DNA of 64,000 nucleotides from Njordibacter sp028825405 (GTDB taxonomy: Bacteria > Pseudomonadota > Gammaproteobacteria > Pseudomonadales > Balneatricaceae), in assembly GCF_047730065.1 (NCBI RefSeq), contig NZ_CP159829.1, positions 248,001 to 312,000 of the forward strand. Direction: 5' to 3'. Every line of letters begins with the position of its first letter. The first letter of the stretch is position 1. A program made the position numbers and the translations under genes. A model generated the notes under the pieces. The model did no database searches and was not told the DNA's origin. It saw only the letters and a program-made list of their open reading frames with translations. Positions 34,697 to 45,348 of this stretch are shown piece after piece.

Positions 34697-35250
34697 CCGC
34701 CAAAAGCGAGTAGGGTTAAGCCACTCCAAAGCACCATAGTGCCAGTATTAAACGAACCTAAGCTGACCATCATCAATGCAAAATAAAAGCCCATGCCGAT
34801 ATAGAGTCTGTTACTTGCTTGGCCCTGAAGTCTAGCTGTTCTTATAATTCGGTATATAGGCCATAATAAGGCCAATAAGCAGATCCAGAGAATAAACTCA
34901 CCATAAGCAGCGCCATTTTCCGCTCGACGCATGAGTTCAAACATGGCGGCTAAAGCTAAAAAAATTCGGCCCCAAGTAGCCCGTTGCCACTGCCATCCCA
35001 TGGCCACATCTAACATGATTAATGCCATTATTGGAAAGCCGACATACAAGCTCAGATTTTGACCCAAAACGACCATTTCAGATTCAATAAGTGGGCTCAG
35101 AATTGGACTGTTGGTAAAGCACGCGTAGGCCCCTAACCAGAGGCACGAAGCTGCTATTTTATGGGTGTCTTGAATTCTTTTGAGGCGCCACAAAATGCAC
35201 CCAAAGAGAATCAGGCTGGCCGCTACTGACAGGTAACTAAAGCTCAACAT
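34636..35250 (-). CDS. Integral membrane protein of unknown function
   Basis: A 204-aa very hydrophobic protein with about six or seven predicted helices and conserved-looking polar residues such as RRAENGAAYGE in a loop. I do not recognise the family. ATG 35250 is three bases past the hemL stop; TTG 35253 is directly at it. It is therefore the third gene of a ClC-hemL-membrane protein operon. The last 61 bases overlap the end of the lipoprotein gene on the other strand. Confidence 0.65.
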   Translation of the reverse strand: MLSFSYLSVAASLILFGCILWRLKRIQDTHKIAASCLWLGAYACFTNSPILSPLIESEMVVLGQNLSLYVGFPIMALIMLDVAMGWQWQRATWGRIFLALAAMFELMRRAENGAAYGEFILWICLLALLWPIYRIIRTARLQGQASNRLYIGMGFYFALMMVSLGSFNTGTMVLWSGLTLLAFGGYLYFVDSTMALASPSESPK

Positions 35251-35253
35251 CAA

Positions 35254-36549
35254 TTAAAGTTGCGCAAAAGCTCTTTCGGCTGCATCAAGTGTGTGCATCA
35301 GTTCTTTTTCTCCATGGGCAGTAGAAACAAATCCGGCCTCAAATGCTGAAGGTGCTAAGTAGACACCATGCTGTAGCATTAAGTGAAAAAAGCGGCTAAA
35401 TTTTTGTGCATCACAAGCCATAGTTTCGGTAAAGCAAGTTACTTGCGTTTGGTCCGTAAAAAACAGTCCAAACATGCCTCCTACTTGGTTGGTGTGGAAG
35501 TCTACCTTGGCCGCACTAGCTCGTTCTTTCATACCTGACAAAAGTCTGCTGGTGTAGTCGGTTAGTTGCTCATAAAAACCAGGCTGGCTCACTTCATCGA
35601 GCATGATTAAGCCTGCGCTCATGGCGACTGGATTACCTGATAGTGTGCCTGCTTGATAGACTGGACCTAATGGAGAGAGTGAGTGCATCACCTCACTTTT
35701 ACCACCAAAGGCTGCCACTGGCATACCACCACCAATGACTTTGCCTAACGTGGTTAGGTCTGGTGCGATGTTATAAAGTCCTTGAGCACATTGGGGGCCA
35801 ACACGAAAGCCAGTCATTACTTCGTCAAAGATTAAAAGAGCGCCGCTGGCATCACACGCATCCCGTAAACATTGTAAGAAGCCTTCTTCTGGCACCACAA
35901 GGTTCATATTACCAGCCACTGGCTCTACAATAATGCAGGCTATTTCGTGACCCATAGTAGCAAAAGTGTGTTTCACACTCTCAAGGTCATTGTAGCTAAG
36001 GGTTATGGTATGTTGGGCAATGCTGTCGGGCACCCCCGGGGAGCTAGGGACGCCCAGAGTGAGAGCACCAGAACCCGCTTTGACTAATAATGAATCAGAG
36101 TGACCATGGTAGCAACCTTCAAACTTTACAATTTTGTCGCGCCCCGTATGACCCCGAGCAAGCCGAATGGCGCTCATGGTGGCTTCAGTGCCAGAACTGA
36201 CCATGCGTACCATATCCATGTGAGGTAATAGGCTGCAAAGTTTATCGGCCATCGCTGTTTCAACTCGAGTGGGGGCGCCAAAACCCAAGCCATTTTCAAT
36301 GCTTTTGGCTACTGCAGCGAGCACTCTTGGATGCGCATGTCCTAAAATCATAGGTCCCCAAGAGCAAATGTAATCAACATACTGGCGATCGTCTTCATCG
36401 GTGATCCAGGCGCCAGACCCTCTTTTTATAAATAGGGGGTGTCCTCCTACGCCTTTAAAAGCCCGTACTGGAGAATTAACCCCACCCGGAATGCGCTCTT
36501 GTGCCGCTTCGAATAATTGGGCAGAAATAGGGGTTTGGCTGGACGGCAT
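35254..36549 (-). CDS. hemL: Glutamate-1-semialdehyde 2,1-aminomutase
   Basis: PLP enzyme converting glutamate-1-semialdehyde to 5-aminolevulinate for haem, 431 aa. The PLP lysine is in TTLGKVIGGGMPVAAFGG (about 265). PGGVNSPVRAF and FVSTAHGEKEL are typical, and EGCYHGHSDSLLV is the conserved central motif. It is co-directional with the ClC gene 62 bases upstream. No thiE/thiD neighbours, as seen in pseudomonads, are present. Confidence 0.97.
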   Translation of the reverse strand: MPSSQTPISAQLFEAAQERIPGGVNSPVRAFKGVGGHPLFIKRGSGAWITDEDDRQYVDYICSWGPMILGHAHPRVLAAVAKSIENGLGFGAPTRVETAMADKLCSLLPHMDMVRMVSSGTEATMSAIRLARGHTGRDKIVKFEGCYHGHSDSLLVKAGSGALTLGVPSSPGVPDSIAQHTITLSYNDLESVKHTFATMGHEIACIIVEPVAGNMNLVVPEEGFLQCLRDACDASGALLIFDEVMTGFRVGPQCAQGLYNIAPDLTTLGKVIGGGMPVAAFGGKSEVMHSLSPLGPVYQAGTLSGNPVAMSAGLIMLDEVSQPGFYEQLTDYTSRLLSGMKERASAAKVDFHTNQVGGMFGLFFTDQTQVTCFTETMACDAQKFSRFFHLMLQHGVYLAPSAFEAGFVSTAHGEKELMHTLDAAERAFAQL

Positions 36550-36611
36550 AAGTAATTCTCAATAAAGGAAAAAATTGACCCCACATTATCGCCTGAAAAC
36601 ACCAAAGGCTG

Positions 36612-38348
36612 CTAATCCTTTTGCATGTATTTTACAATTTCTTCCACGGGCAAGACGCCCATGATGCTGCCGTCAACATCGGTGATGAGAAGCTGTTTAT
36701 AATCACGCTTTTTACATAAATCCCAAGCTTCTTTGAGCGTGGCTCGAGATGAACAAAATCCAAAGGCGACAGTTGGTGATCCAGCCCCTTCAATAAGACC
36801 CATGGAGGAACTCTGGTCTAGATGGATTTGGCTTTGATGCAAAACGTGATCAACCTGATCATCACGATTGTTAATAATGAGCCAACTGACACCTATATCT
36901 GCGACTGAAAGATAGCCAGCTATATCATCGTCGTAGTGATGGCTGACATCATCATGCATTAAACTGATCACCCCTTGATGATTGAGCGCCTGAGTGATTG
37001 GATTAGCTTGATAATCCAAACCCTGTTTGCGCAACACCTCAACAAATACAGAGTCTTGTTTGAAAAAATAACTACAACTGATATTGGCGATAACAATGGT
37101 GGCCATGCCAGGTAAAATGATGCCCGGATTGTGGGTTAATTCCATGAGCCCAATCAAGGCAGCCAAGGGGGCTTGCAAGACAGCGCTCATCATAGCCCCC
37201 ATGCCCAGCATAGCGTAAAACCCAGCATCAGAAGTGGGTCCATCTAATATGTAACCACTGACATGACCCAGGGCAGAGCCGGCACAAGCGCCCATCAAAA
37301 GGGTGGGGCCAATTAAGCCAATCGGCATGCCTAAACCCACGCTTATAGCGGTGGCAAATAATTTGGCAAAAGCAAGAGCCACCAGCAAGCCTATGGCATA
37401 CTGTCCCTCAATCGCCATAAGAATACTATCGGTGCCCATGCCCATTACCTGAGGCACAAAGTAGGCAAGTGCCCCCGTGAAAGTGCCAGCGACCAGCATG
37501 CGAGCGAGCACCGGTTGAGATGCAAAATTTTGTATGCTGGTGACCGTTTTGGTAAACAGTGCGGCCATGGCCCCAAGCACCACCCCATAAACTAAAATGA
37601 GTGGCATCTCGCGCATATCGGCCATGCTAATGTCAGGTGCCATAAATGCCATCTCGGCACCATACAAATTGTTATGTAAAAGGGTTGCGGTAACAGCAGC
37701 AATAATGACGGGGGTAAAACCCATAATGCTGTATTCCAGCATGACCACTTCCATGGCAAAAATTACACCTGCCATGGGCGTGTTAAATGAAGCGGCAATA
37801 GCCCCTGCTGTGCCACAACCTACCATGAGACGCACACTGTTGTTGGGCAGATGAAAAGCGCTGGCTAGTTGTGAGCTCACAGCTGATCCTAGGTGCACAG
37901 CAGGGCCTTCTCGTCCTGCAGACTGGCCTGTTAGGATGGCGAGTGAGCCACCGATAAATTGTACTATGGTGTTTTTAATGGGCATTTTTGCTTGGTGATA
38001 GGCCATACGATCCATCACATGGGCCACTCCTGCTTTGCGCTCACCAGGGGCGAATAGCATGAGCCAAAGGCCAATTAATAAGCCACCGATCACAGGCAGA
38101 AAAAAATACCAAATAGGGTCTAAGTTTTCAAAGCTTTCAGCAGTGCCACCAGGGAGCCAATGTTCAAGGGGTATTTCAAATAAACTGCGAAAGGCAACAA
38201 TGACAAGAGCTGCCGCTACACCGCTGACAAACCCAAGAAAGCTGATTTGCGGTAAGGCATCATTGTAGGCGAGGCGACGGCGAAAATGGCTGGCCCCAAA
38301 GCGCATAGGATTGAGGCGTAAGGCTAATTTTTGTTTTAAGTTGACCAT
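36612..38348 (-). CDS. ClC-family chloride channel/transporter with C-terminal CBS domains
   Basis: A 578-aa membrane protein. Residues about 25-440 form the ClC core, with the gating motif GREGPAVHLGSA (Glu in GREGP) and the GMPIGLIGPTLLMGA motif. The C-terminal 130 residues are a CBS pair ending GVLPVEEIVKYMQ. The first selectivity motif, normally GSGIP, reads ERKAGVAHVM here. It therefore belongs to the divergent ClC branch whose ion selectivity and transport mode are not obvious from sequence. Confidence 0.88.
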   Translation of the reverse strand: MVNLKQKLALRLNPMRFGASHFRRRLAYNDALPQISFLGFVSGVAAALVIVAFRSLFEIPLEHWLPGGTAESFENLDPIWYFFLPVIGGLLIGLWLMLFAPGERKAGVAHVMDRMAYHQAKMPIKNTIVQFIGGSLAILTGQSAGREGPAVHLGSAVSSQLASAFHLPNNSVRLMVGCGTAGAIAASFNTPMAGVIFAMEVVMLEYSIMGFTPVIIAAVTATLLHNNLYGAEMAFMAPDISMADMREMPLILVYGVVLGAMAALFTKTVTSIQNFASQPVLARMLVAGTFTGALAYFVPQVMGMGTDSILMAIEGQYAIGLLVALAFAKLFATAISVGLGMPIGLIGPTLLMGACAGSALGHVSGYILDGPTSDAGFYAMLGMGAMMSAVLQAPLAALIGLMELTHNPGIILPGMATIVIANISCSYFFKQDSVFVEVLRKQGLDYQANPITQALNHQGVISLMHDDVSHHYDDDIAGYLSVADIGVSWLIINNRDDQVDHVLHQSQIHLDQSSSMGLIEGAGSPTVAFGFCSSRATLKEAWDLCKKRDYKQLLITDVDGSIMGVLPVEEIVKYMQKD

Positions 38349-38442
38349 AAATAAGACCCGTTAATGCAGTTGTTTATTGTTATCAATACGAGTAGCACTG
38401 TATGCAGTTTACCTTACATTCATCATGCTGACTAATATCAGT

Positions 38443-38532
38443 ATGGTGAATATTACCTTGCCCTCTTTAGCTTTTCTGCTGGGTCTATTATCATGGGCGT
38501 TAGCATTGTTCTCTAAAAAAGAAAGGAAGTGA
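38443..38532 (+). CDS. 29-aa hydrophobic microprotein ORF overlapping argC
   Basis: An ORF of 30 codons starting ATG GTG AAT ATT and ending in KKERK. Residues 4-22 are a continuous hydrophobic stretch (TLPSLAFLLGLLSWALALF) that could span the membrane, with positive C-terminal residues. Its last codons contain the AAAGGAAG ribosome site of argC, and its TGA overlaps the argC start region. It could be a leader peptide or a real membrane microprotein. It has no clear ribosome site of its own, so expression is unproven. Confidence 0.35.
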   Translation: MVNITLPSLAFLLGLLSWALALFSKKERK

Positions 38533-38534
38533 AA

Positions 38535-39575
38535 GTGAAAAAAGTAGCCATTGTAGGTGGTACTGGATATACAGGTGTTGAATTACTGCGACTTTTAGCG
38601 CGTCACCCTAGCATTGAGGTGTGTGCGATTACCTCTCGATCAGAAGCAGGCAAGGCAGTCGCTGAGGTCTACCCCAGTCTGCGTGGCGAGTATGATCTTG
38701 CTTTTACTGAACCGGCAACAGAAACCTTGGCGCAAGCCGACCTAGTTTTTTTTGCGACTCCTAATGGTGTTGCCATGAAGCAAGTCCCTGATTTGCTAGC
38801 TGCGGGTGCTAAAGTCATTGATTTAGCTGCAGACTTTCGGATTCAAGATATTGATGTTTGGTCCCATTGGTATGGGATGTCACATAGCTGCCCCAAATTA
38901 GTAGCACAGGCAGTTTATGGATTACCAGAAGTGAATAAAGTGGCTATCAAGAATGCCAGTCTAGTGGCTAACCCAGGCTGTTATCCAACAGCCGTGCAGT
39001 TAGGTTTGTTACCTTTAATAGAACAAGGTCTAATTGATACGCAGCACCTTGTGGCAGATTGTAAATCAGGTGTGAGTGGCGCAGGACGTGGGGCCGCCGT
39101 GGGTAGTTTGTTGTGCGAAGCAGGTGATAATTTTAAGGCTTATGGAGTGGCTGGTCATCGGCATCTACCCGAAATAAAAGAACGGATCTCAGTCGCTAAC
39201 GGAGGGGCGGTAGGCTTGACCTTTGTGCCCCATTTGGTGCCCATGATTCGGGGTATTCACGCCACCTTATATGCACGTTTGTTGACTCAACATGAATCTC
39301 TTGAATCGATTCAGGCTCGCTTTGAAGCGCGTTATTCAGAACATCCATTTGTCGATGTTATGCCCCTTGGGAGTCATCCAGAAACTCGCAGTGTACGAGG
39401 TTCAAATATGTGCCGCATTGCTTTGCATCAACCTCAAGGGGAAGATACTCTGGTGATCTTGTCAGCCATCGATAACCTTGTTAAAGGAGCGGCGGGACAG
39501 GCTATTCACAATATGAACTTGATGTTGGGGCTTGAAGAAACTGCAGGTTTAAATAGTGTGCCCCTGGCGCCTTAA
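38535..39575 (+). CDS. argC: N-acetyl-gamma-glutamyl-phosphate reductase
   Basis: NADPH-dependent reductase of arginine synthesis, 346 aa. The start is KKVAIVGGTGYTGVELLRLL, the catalytic Cys is in NPGCYPTA (about 148), and GHRHLPEI and HLVPMIRGI are the other motifs. GTG 38535 is chosen since AAAGGAAG is 5-6 bases upstream; GTG 38529 lies within that site. It precedes erpA, as in pseudomonads. Confidence 0.96.
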   Translation: MKKVAIVGGTGYTGVELLRLLARHPSIEVCAITSRSEAGKAVAEVYPSLRGEYDLAFTEPATETLAQADLVFFATPNGVAMKQVPDLLAAGAKVIDLAADFRIQDIDVWSHWYGMSHSCPKLVAQAVYGLPEVNKVAIKNASLVANPGCYPTAVQLGLLPLIEQGLIDTQHLVADCKSGVSGAGRGAAVGSLLCEAGDNFKAYGVAGHRHLPEIKERISVANGGAVGLTFVPHLVPMIRGIHATLYARLLTQHESLESIQARFEARYSEHPFVDVMPLGSHPETRSVRGSNMCRIALHQPQGEDTLVILSAIDNLVKGAAGQAIHNMNLMLGLEETAGLNSVPLAP

Positions 39576-39674
39576 TTAGGCCTCACTGATACCGTTAGGT
39601 AGGCCGTGTTAATACTTGACTAATTTACTTGGTTAAGCGCATAATATTGCCGTTAAAATGTCGAAGAGAGCATT

Positions 39675-40043
39675 ATGTCATCACCAGTAGAACACGATTA
39701 TGCCGAAGCTATGCCACCAGCCATGGGGTTTACTGATTCTGCAGCCAAAAAGGTCTCTCACCTCATGGAAGACGAGGACAATCAGGACTTACGATTACGA
39801 GTTTACGTGACGGGCGGCGGCTGTTCTGGATTTTCTTACGGTTTTACTTTTGATGATAAAGTCGCAGAGGATGATACACAAATTGAAAATGGCGAAGTCA
39901 CCATGGTGGTGGATGCTATGTCGATTCAGTATCTTATGGGAGCTACGGTGGACTATAAAGAGAGCTTGCAAGGCTCACAATTTTCGGTCACCAATCCCAA
40001 TGCCACCACGACCTGTGGATGTGGATCTAGCTTTTCCATTTAA
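39675..40043 (+). CDS. erpA: Iron-sulfur cluster insertion protein ErpA
   Basis: A-type carrier that delivers Fe-S clusters to apo-enzymes, 122 aa. The three ligand cysteines are seen as GGGCSGFSYGF and TTCGCGSSFSI (C-x(n)-C-x-C). Fe-S clients in this window include the dehydrogenase subunits and the Rieske protein. It ends 5 bases before the convergent peptidase stop. The anmK gene that follows erpA in Pseudomonas is absent. Confidence 0.95.
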   Translation: MSSPVEHDYAEAMPPAMGFTDSAAKKVSHLMEDEDNQDLRLRVYVTGGGCSGFSYGFTFDDKVAEDDTQIENGEVTMVVDAMSIQYLMGATVDYKESLQGSQFSVTNPNATTTCGCGSSFSI

Positions 40044-40047
40044 CCTG

Positions 40048-41349
40048 TTAATTGGAAGCTAATGGTGTTCCCAATTGGTATGCCTCAAGCTGGGATAAAA
40101 TAGCACGAGCCATTGGCTTGAATGCGGTCATCTCTGTTTTGTTAAGAGGTTCTATTTTAGGAAACTTTACTTTAAGTGGGTTTTTATGCACACCATTGGC
40201 TCTAAACTCATAATGTAAATGGGGCCCGGTGGCTAGGCCAGAAGAGCCGATATAGCCAATAATTTGCCCTTGTTTAACACGACTGCCTTTTTTCACCTTG
40301 CGATTGTATTTAGACATGTGAGCATACAAAGTGGTGTAGATACCCGCATGTTGTAAGATCACCGTACGCCCATATCCACCTTTGGTTCCTCGCCAGATCA
40401 CTTTGCCATCACCTGATGCTTTTATTGGAGTGCCTGGGGCAGCGGCATAGTCAACACCTCGATGAGGACGAATTGTTTTCAAAACAGGGTGTAGGCGTTT
40501 AGGGTTGTACTTAGAACTTATACGAAAGAAATCAACTGGACTGCGCAAGAAGGCTTTGCGCATGCTATAGCCTTTGGGTGAATAATAGTTGCCATCACTA
40601 TGGCGTATAGCATCAAATATTTCACCTCGATTGACAAACTGAGCGGCCACAATATTACCCTCGCCAATTAATTTATTATCGAGGTAATTTTCCTCATAAA
40701 TGACGGCGAAATAATCCTCTTTTCTAATATCCAAAGCGAAGTCAATGTCCCAGCCAAAAATACTTGCCAATTGCATGAGTTTCTTTTCGCTCAGACCAGC
40801 CTGCTGGCCATCAACGAATAGTGAATTGCTGATGGAGCCTTGAATGAAGCGGGATTCTATTTCTGGCTCACGAATAATAGTATCGACTTTGTAATAACCT
40901 GCTGTTTGACGTGTGATAATGATTTTTTGTAATGGGCTTTTAACGTGGCGTACTTTTTGTAATTGCCCAGCAGTGATTAAAAATTCCAACGTGTCCCCTG
41001 GAAAAAGTGTGCCCAATGCTTTTGTTTTTTTGGTTGCTAGGGTGACTTGATAAACGTCTTTAGAAGTTAAGCCAACCCGCTTGAATAATGTGCTAAGGCT
41101 ATCACCACTTCCCACTGTGGCCGAACGCCACTTTTCAGATTCTATTTGAAGTTCCGGTTCAGATGAATTTTGAGTTGTTTGGTTGGTAATCTTTGAACTC
41201 AGGTCGAGGTTCTTGCTGGTGGTGCTTAGGTCATTGGGGTCACTGAAATCGTGCCAAAGTCCAATAACTAGCATCACCAAGCAAAGCAGAGTAAGGATGA
41301 TTAAATATGATTTAGGGAAGTGTTTAAGAATTTTTGAAACAGCTGTCAT
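40048..41349 (-). CDS. M23 family murein endopeptidase (MepM-like)
   Basis: A 433-aa envelope peptidase. It has a short cytoplasmic N-terminus, one membrane helix (about 14-30), a linker, a LysM/OapA-like domain with GDSLSTLFKRVGLTSKDVYQ (about 78-97), and a C-terminal LytM domain. The zinc ligands are HRGVDYA (H and D) and GPHLHYEFR (HxH). It presumably cleaves peptidoglycan cross-links during growth. It is divergent from tyrS. Confidence 0.92.
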   Translation of the reverse strand: MTAVSKILKHFPKSYLIILTLLCLVMLVIGLWHDFSDPNDLSTTSKNLDLSSKITNQTTQNSSEPELQIESEKWRSATVGSGDSLSTLFKRVGLTSKDVYQVTLATKKTKALGTLFPGDTLEFLITAGQLQKVRHVKSPLQKIIITRQTAGYYKVDTIIREPEIESRFIQGSISNSLFVDGQQAGLSEKKLMQLASIFGWDIDFALDIRKEDYFAVIYEENYLDNKLIGEGNIVAAQFVNRGEIFDAIRHSDGNYYSPKGYSMRKAFLRSPVDFFRISSKYNPKRLHPVLKTIRPHRGVDYAAAPGTPIKASGDGKVIWRGTKGGYGRTVILQHAGIYTTLYAHMSKYNRKVKKGSRVKQGQIIGYIGSSGLATGPHLHYEFRANGVHKNPLKVKFPKIEPLNKTEMTAFKPMARAILSQLEAYQLGTPLASN

Positions 41350-41570
41350 AAGGAATAATATGAGAAATTTAATTAGGAAAATAACGTAAGAGTGCTATGA
41401 TAACACGCTTGTCCGGCAAGAATAGCTTGTTTTGCGGCAAGTCCTATCAGTTTAGCGGCACTCGAGCGCTTTTCTATTACCCCTAAATCGAGCTAGAATG
41501 TGCTTTTTTCCAACGCACACTCGCGGCTGGACTCTTCCCCACAAATGATTGCACAACAAAGCGACTGACA

Positions 41571-42854
41571 ATGACTGCTGTAGATACCAACTTACTTGCC
41601 GATTTAACAATGCGTGGACTGGTTAACCAAATGACCTCGCCCGAAGATCTTGCTCAGCATTTACAGCAATCACGAGTGCTTTACTGTGGTTTTGATCCCA
41701 CGGCTGACAGCCTGCACATTGGTAGCTTGGTACCATTATTGGTGCTGCGCCGCTTTCAGCAAGCGGGGCACAAACCCTTAGCCTTGGTAGGGGGTGCGAC
41801 GGGTATGATTGGTGATCCCAGTTTTAAGTCGCAAGAACGTAAGCTCAACACCTTGGATACAATTAACCATTGGGTTGAACGCCTCAAGGAGCAGGTCTCT
41901 GCCTTTATTGACTTTAATAATCTCACTAACAGTGCAGAAGTGGTTAATAACTACGACTGGACTAAAGACATCGATATCCTGACGTTTTTGAGGGATGTGG
42001 GAAAACATTTTTCTGTCAATGCCATGATTCAAAAAGAATCAGTAAAACAGCGTTTAGAACGTGATGGAGAGGGCATCTCCTTTACTGAGTTTGCCTATAT
42101 GATCTTGCAGTCCTTCGATTTTTCCGAGCTCTTCAAGCAATACAATTGCAGCTTACAGATTGGGGGCAGTGATCAGTGGGGTAACATCACGGGTGGGATA
42201 GATTTAACTCGGCGCCAGCATCGTGCTCAGGTGTTTGGCTTAACCCTGCCTCTAGTCACCAAATCTGATGGCACCAAGTTTGGTAAAACCGAAAGTGGCA
42301 CCATTTGGTTAGATTCGAAGAAAACCTCTCAGTACGCTTTTTACCAATTCTGGATCAACACAGCTGACGCTGATGTTTATAAATTTTTGCGTTTTTTCAC
42401 CTTCTTGAATGAAGCCAAGATGGTTGAGATAGAGGCGCAAGATCAATTGGCAGAGGGTAAGCCTCAAGCTCAAAGTATTTTGGCAATTGAGGTGACGCGC
42501 TTGGTGCACGGTGAGGCGGGTCTTGAAGGGGCGCTAAGAATTAGTGAGTCGCTTTTTTCGGGGCAGCTTGATCAATTGACTAGCGAGGACATGCAACAGC
42601 TCTATTTAGATGGCATGCCTGCTTCAAAGACCAGTTCAAAAACCATCAGTTTGGTGCAGTTGTTAGTTGATTCGGGATTAGCCAAATCTAACAAGATGGC
42701 TCGAGAATTTATTGCCAACAATGCTGTCAGTGTGAATGGCAACAAGTGTAATGACCTTGAAATGGTCTTAACGTCATCTGCAGGTCTCCATGGCCAATAC
42801 CATGTCATTAAACGTGGCAAAAAGTTGTTTCATTTATTGCATTGGGTAGAGTAA
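41571..42854 (+). CDS. tyrS: Tyrosyl-tRNA synthetase
   Basis: Class I synthetase, 427 aa. The HIGH-like motif is LHIGS in CGFDPTADSLHIGSLVPLL, and the KMSKS equivalent is KFGKT in GTKFGKTESG. The C-terminal S4 RNA-binding domain is at about 360-425 (SNKMAREFIANNAVSVNG). The E. coli-type insertions place it in the TyrS rather than TyrZ group. It lies directly before the rRNA operon, as in Pseudomonas. Confidence 0.97.
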   Translation: MTAVDTNLLADLTMRGLVNQMTSPEDLAQHLQQSRVLYCGFDPTADSLHIGSLVPLLVLRRFQQAGHKPLALVGGATGMIGDPSFKSQERKLNTLDTINHWVERLKEQVSAFIDFNNLTNSAEVVNNYDWTKDIDILTFLRDVGKHFSVNAMIQKESVKQRLERDGEGISFTEFAYMILQSFDFSELFKQYNCSLQIGGSDQWGNITGGIDLTRRQHRAQVFGLTLPLVTKSDGTKFGKTESGTIWLDSKKTSQYAFYQFWINTADADVYKFLRFFTFLNEAKMVEIEAQDQLAEGKPQAQSILAIEVTRLVHGEAGLEGALRISESLFSGQLDQLTSEDMQQLYLDGMPASKTSSKTISLVQLLVDSGLAKSNKMAREFIANNAVSVNGNKCNDLEMVLTSSAGLHGQYHVIKRGKKLFHLLHWVE

Positions 42855-42893
42855 ATTATTGGCCCCTAAGTAGTTGGTTTTTGACCAATTATT

Positions 42894-42910
42894 GCCATCA
42901 TTGATGGCAG
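42894..42910 (+). terminator. Candidate tyrS terminator hairpin
   Basis: TGCCATC (42894-42900) and GATGGCA (42904-42910) pair perfectly around ATT. It is 39 bases past the tyrS stop. A T-rich stretch follows only at a distance, so its strength as an intrinsic terminator is unsure. Confidence 0.35.
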
Positions 42911-42954
42911 CTTAATTATTTGGGGGTTAATTGAGTTTTTTTTGAAAAAGCGTG

Positions 42955-42982
42955 TTGACAAATAAACTCAAATCTATAGAAT
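42955..42982 (+). promoter_or_regulatory. rrn operon promoter
   Basis: Consensus TTGACA (42955-42960), a 16-base spacer and TAGAAT (42977-42982), followed by a GC-containing discriminator ACGCCACC. It is preceded by an A/T-rich tract that could serve as an UP element. It matches stringently controlled rRNA promoters, which are DksA/ppGpp targets in relatives. One promoter is seen; a second could lie further upstream. Confidence 0.7.
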
Positions 42983-43031
42983 ACGCCACCTCGGTTGAGC
43001 GCACTGCTTTAGGGCAAATCATTCAATCGAC

Positions 43032-43047
43032 CGCTCTTTAACAATTT
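43032..43047 (+). promoter_or_regulatory. boxA antitermination element in the rRNA leader
   Basis: GCTCTTTAACAATTTA is nearly identical to the E. coli leader boxA, which loads the Nus factors. A related CTGCTCTTTAAAAA lies before the 23S gene (about 45449-45462). Confidence 0.65.
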
Positions 43048-43275
43048 AATCAAGTAATTCGTGTGGGCGTTTGTTGGATTGGCAATAAGACCTGAACCCT
43101 TTCTTCGGAATAAGGTTGAGGCAACGATCAAACAGACGACTCGTGAATTCATTTAATATTGGCTTTTATGCTTGGCTTCGGTCGAGGATGGAGGTCAGCG
43201 TAATTAAGTTTACAGTAAGAGTTTGAGCAAAAAATTAGATGATCTTTTCTTCGGGATTGATTGTCGAACATTTTT

Positions 43276-44820
<1,545 letters not shown>

Positions 44821-45061
44821 AACGCAAAGCCACCCGGCAAGCGCTCACAACGAATTACTTGATTAAAGAAGTTAAGAGCAATGACTACATTGATCTTGAT
44901 ATTGTAGGCTTAGCATTATGCAGCCTATAAAGTCAGATTAAGGTAGATATTTTCTTTGTTAACAAGGCGTGCGCCAAGTGAAGAAAGAAGTTGGCTTTAA
45001 GCTAACGACTGACTGAGGGCTGAACAGAACGCGGTTAGCGAAGTAAAATACAAGTTAACAT

Positions 45062-45138
<77 letters not shown>

Positions 45139-45140
45139 AT

Positions 45141-45218
45141 TTTTTCCTGATACCGCGTTATCGGATAACACGCATAGGTGACTATGTTTTGCTATCGTCT
45201 GCCCTGTCTCAGGAAAAA
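45141..45218 (+). other. Inverted repeat between the two spacer tRNAs
   Basis: TTTTTCCTGA (45141-45150) pairs with TCAGGAAAAA (45209-45218). Inside it GTTATC-G-GATAAC forms another palindrome. The whole 78-base element should fold into a long stem that separates tRNA-Ile from tRNA-Ala and may guide RNase processing. Confidence 0.5.
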
Positions 45219-45272
45219 TGGTACCAATCCTGTTAACAATCCCAGTTCAATTAAACCTGAACACCCTTTATT

Positions 45273-45348
45273 GGGGCCTTAGCTCAGTTGGGAGAGCGCC
45301 TGCCTTGCACGCAGGAGGTCAGCGGTTCGACCCCGCTAGGCTCCACCA
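45273..45348 (+). tRNA. tRNA-Ala (TGC)
   Basis: 76 nt including encoded CCA. It begins GGGGCCTTAGCTCAG, with anticodon TGC in CTTGCAC, T arm GGTTCGACCCC and end GGCTCCACCA. Standard second spacer tRNA. Confidence 0.98.

Larger units (their letters stand above)
42855..43275 (+). other. tyrS-rrn spacer and rRNA leader
   Basis: No gene. From left to right it holds hairpin TTGGT/ACCAA (about 42875-42889) and hairpin TGCCATC/GATGGCA (42894-42910). These sit inside an outer CCCC/GGGG pairing, possibly the tyrS terminator. Next come the rrn promoter (42955-42982), a boxA-like leader element (about 43032-43047), and the pre-16S leader to 43275. Confidence 0.6.
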
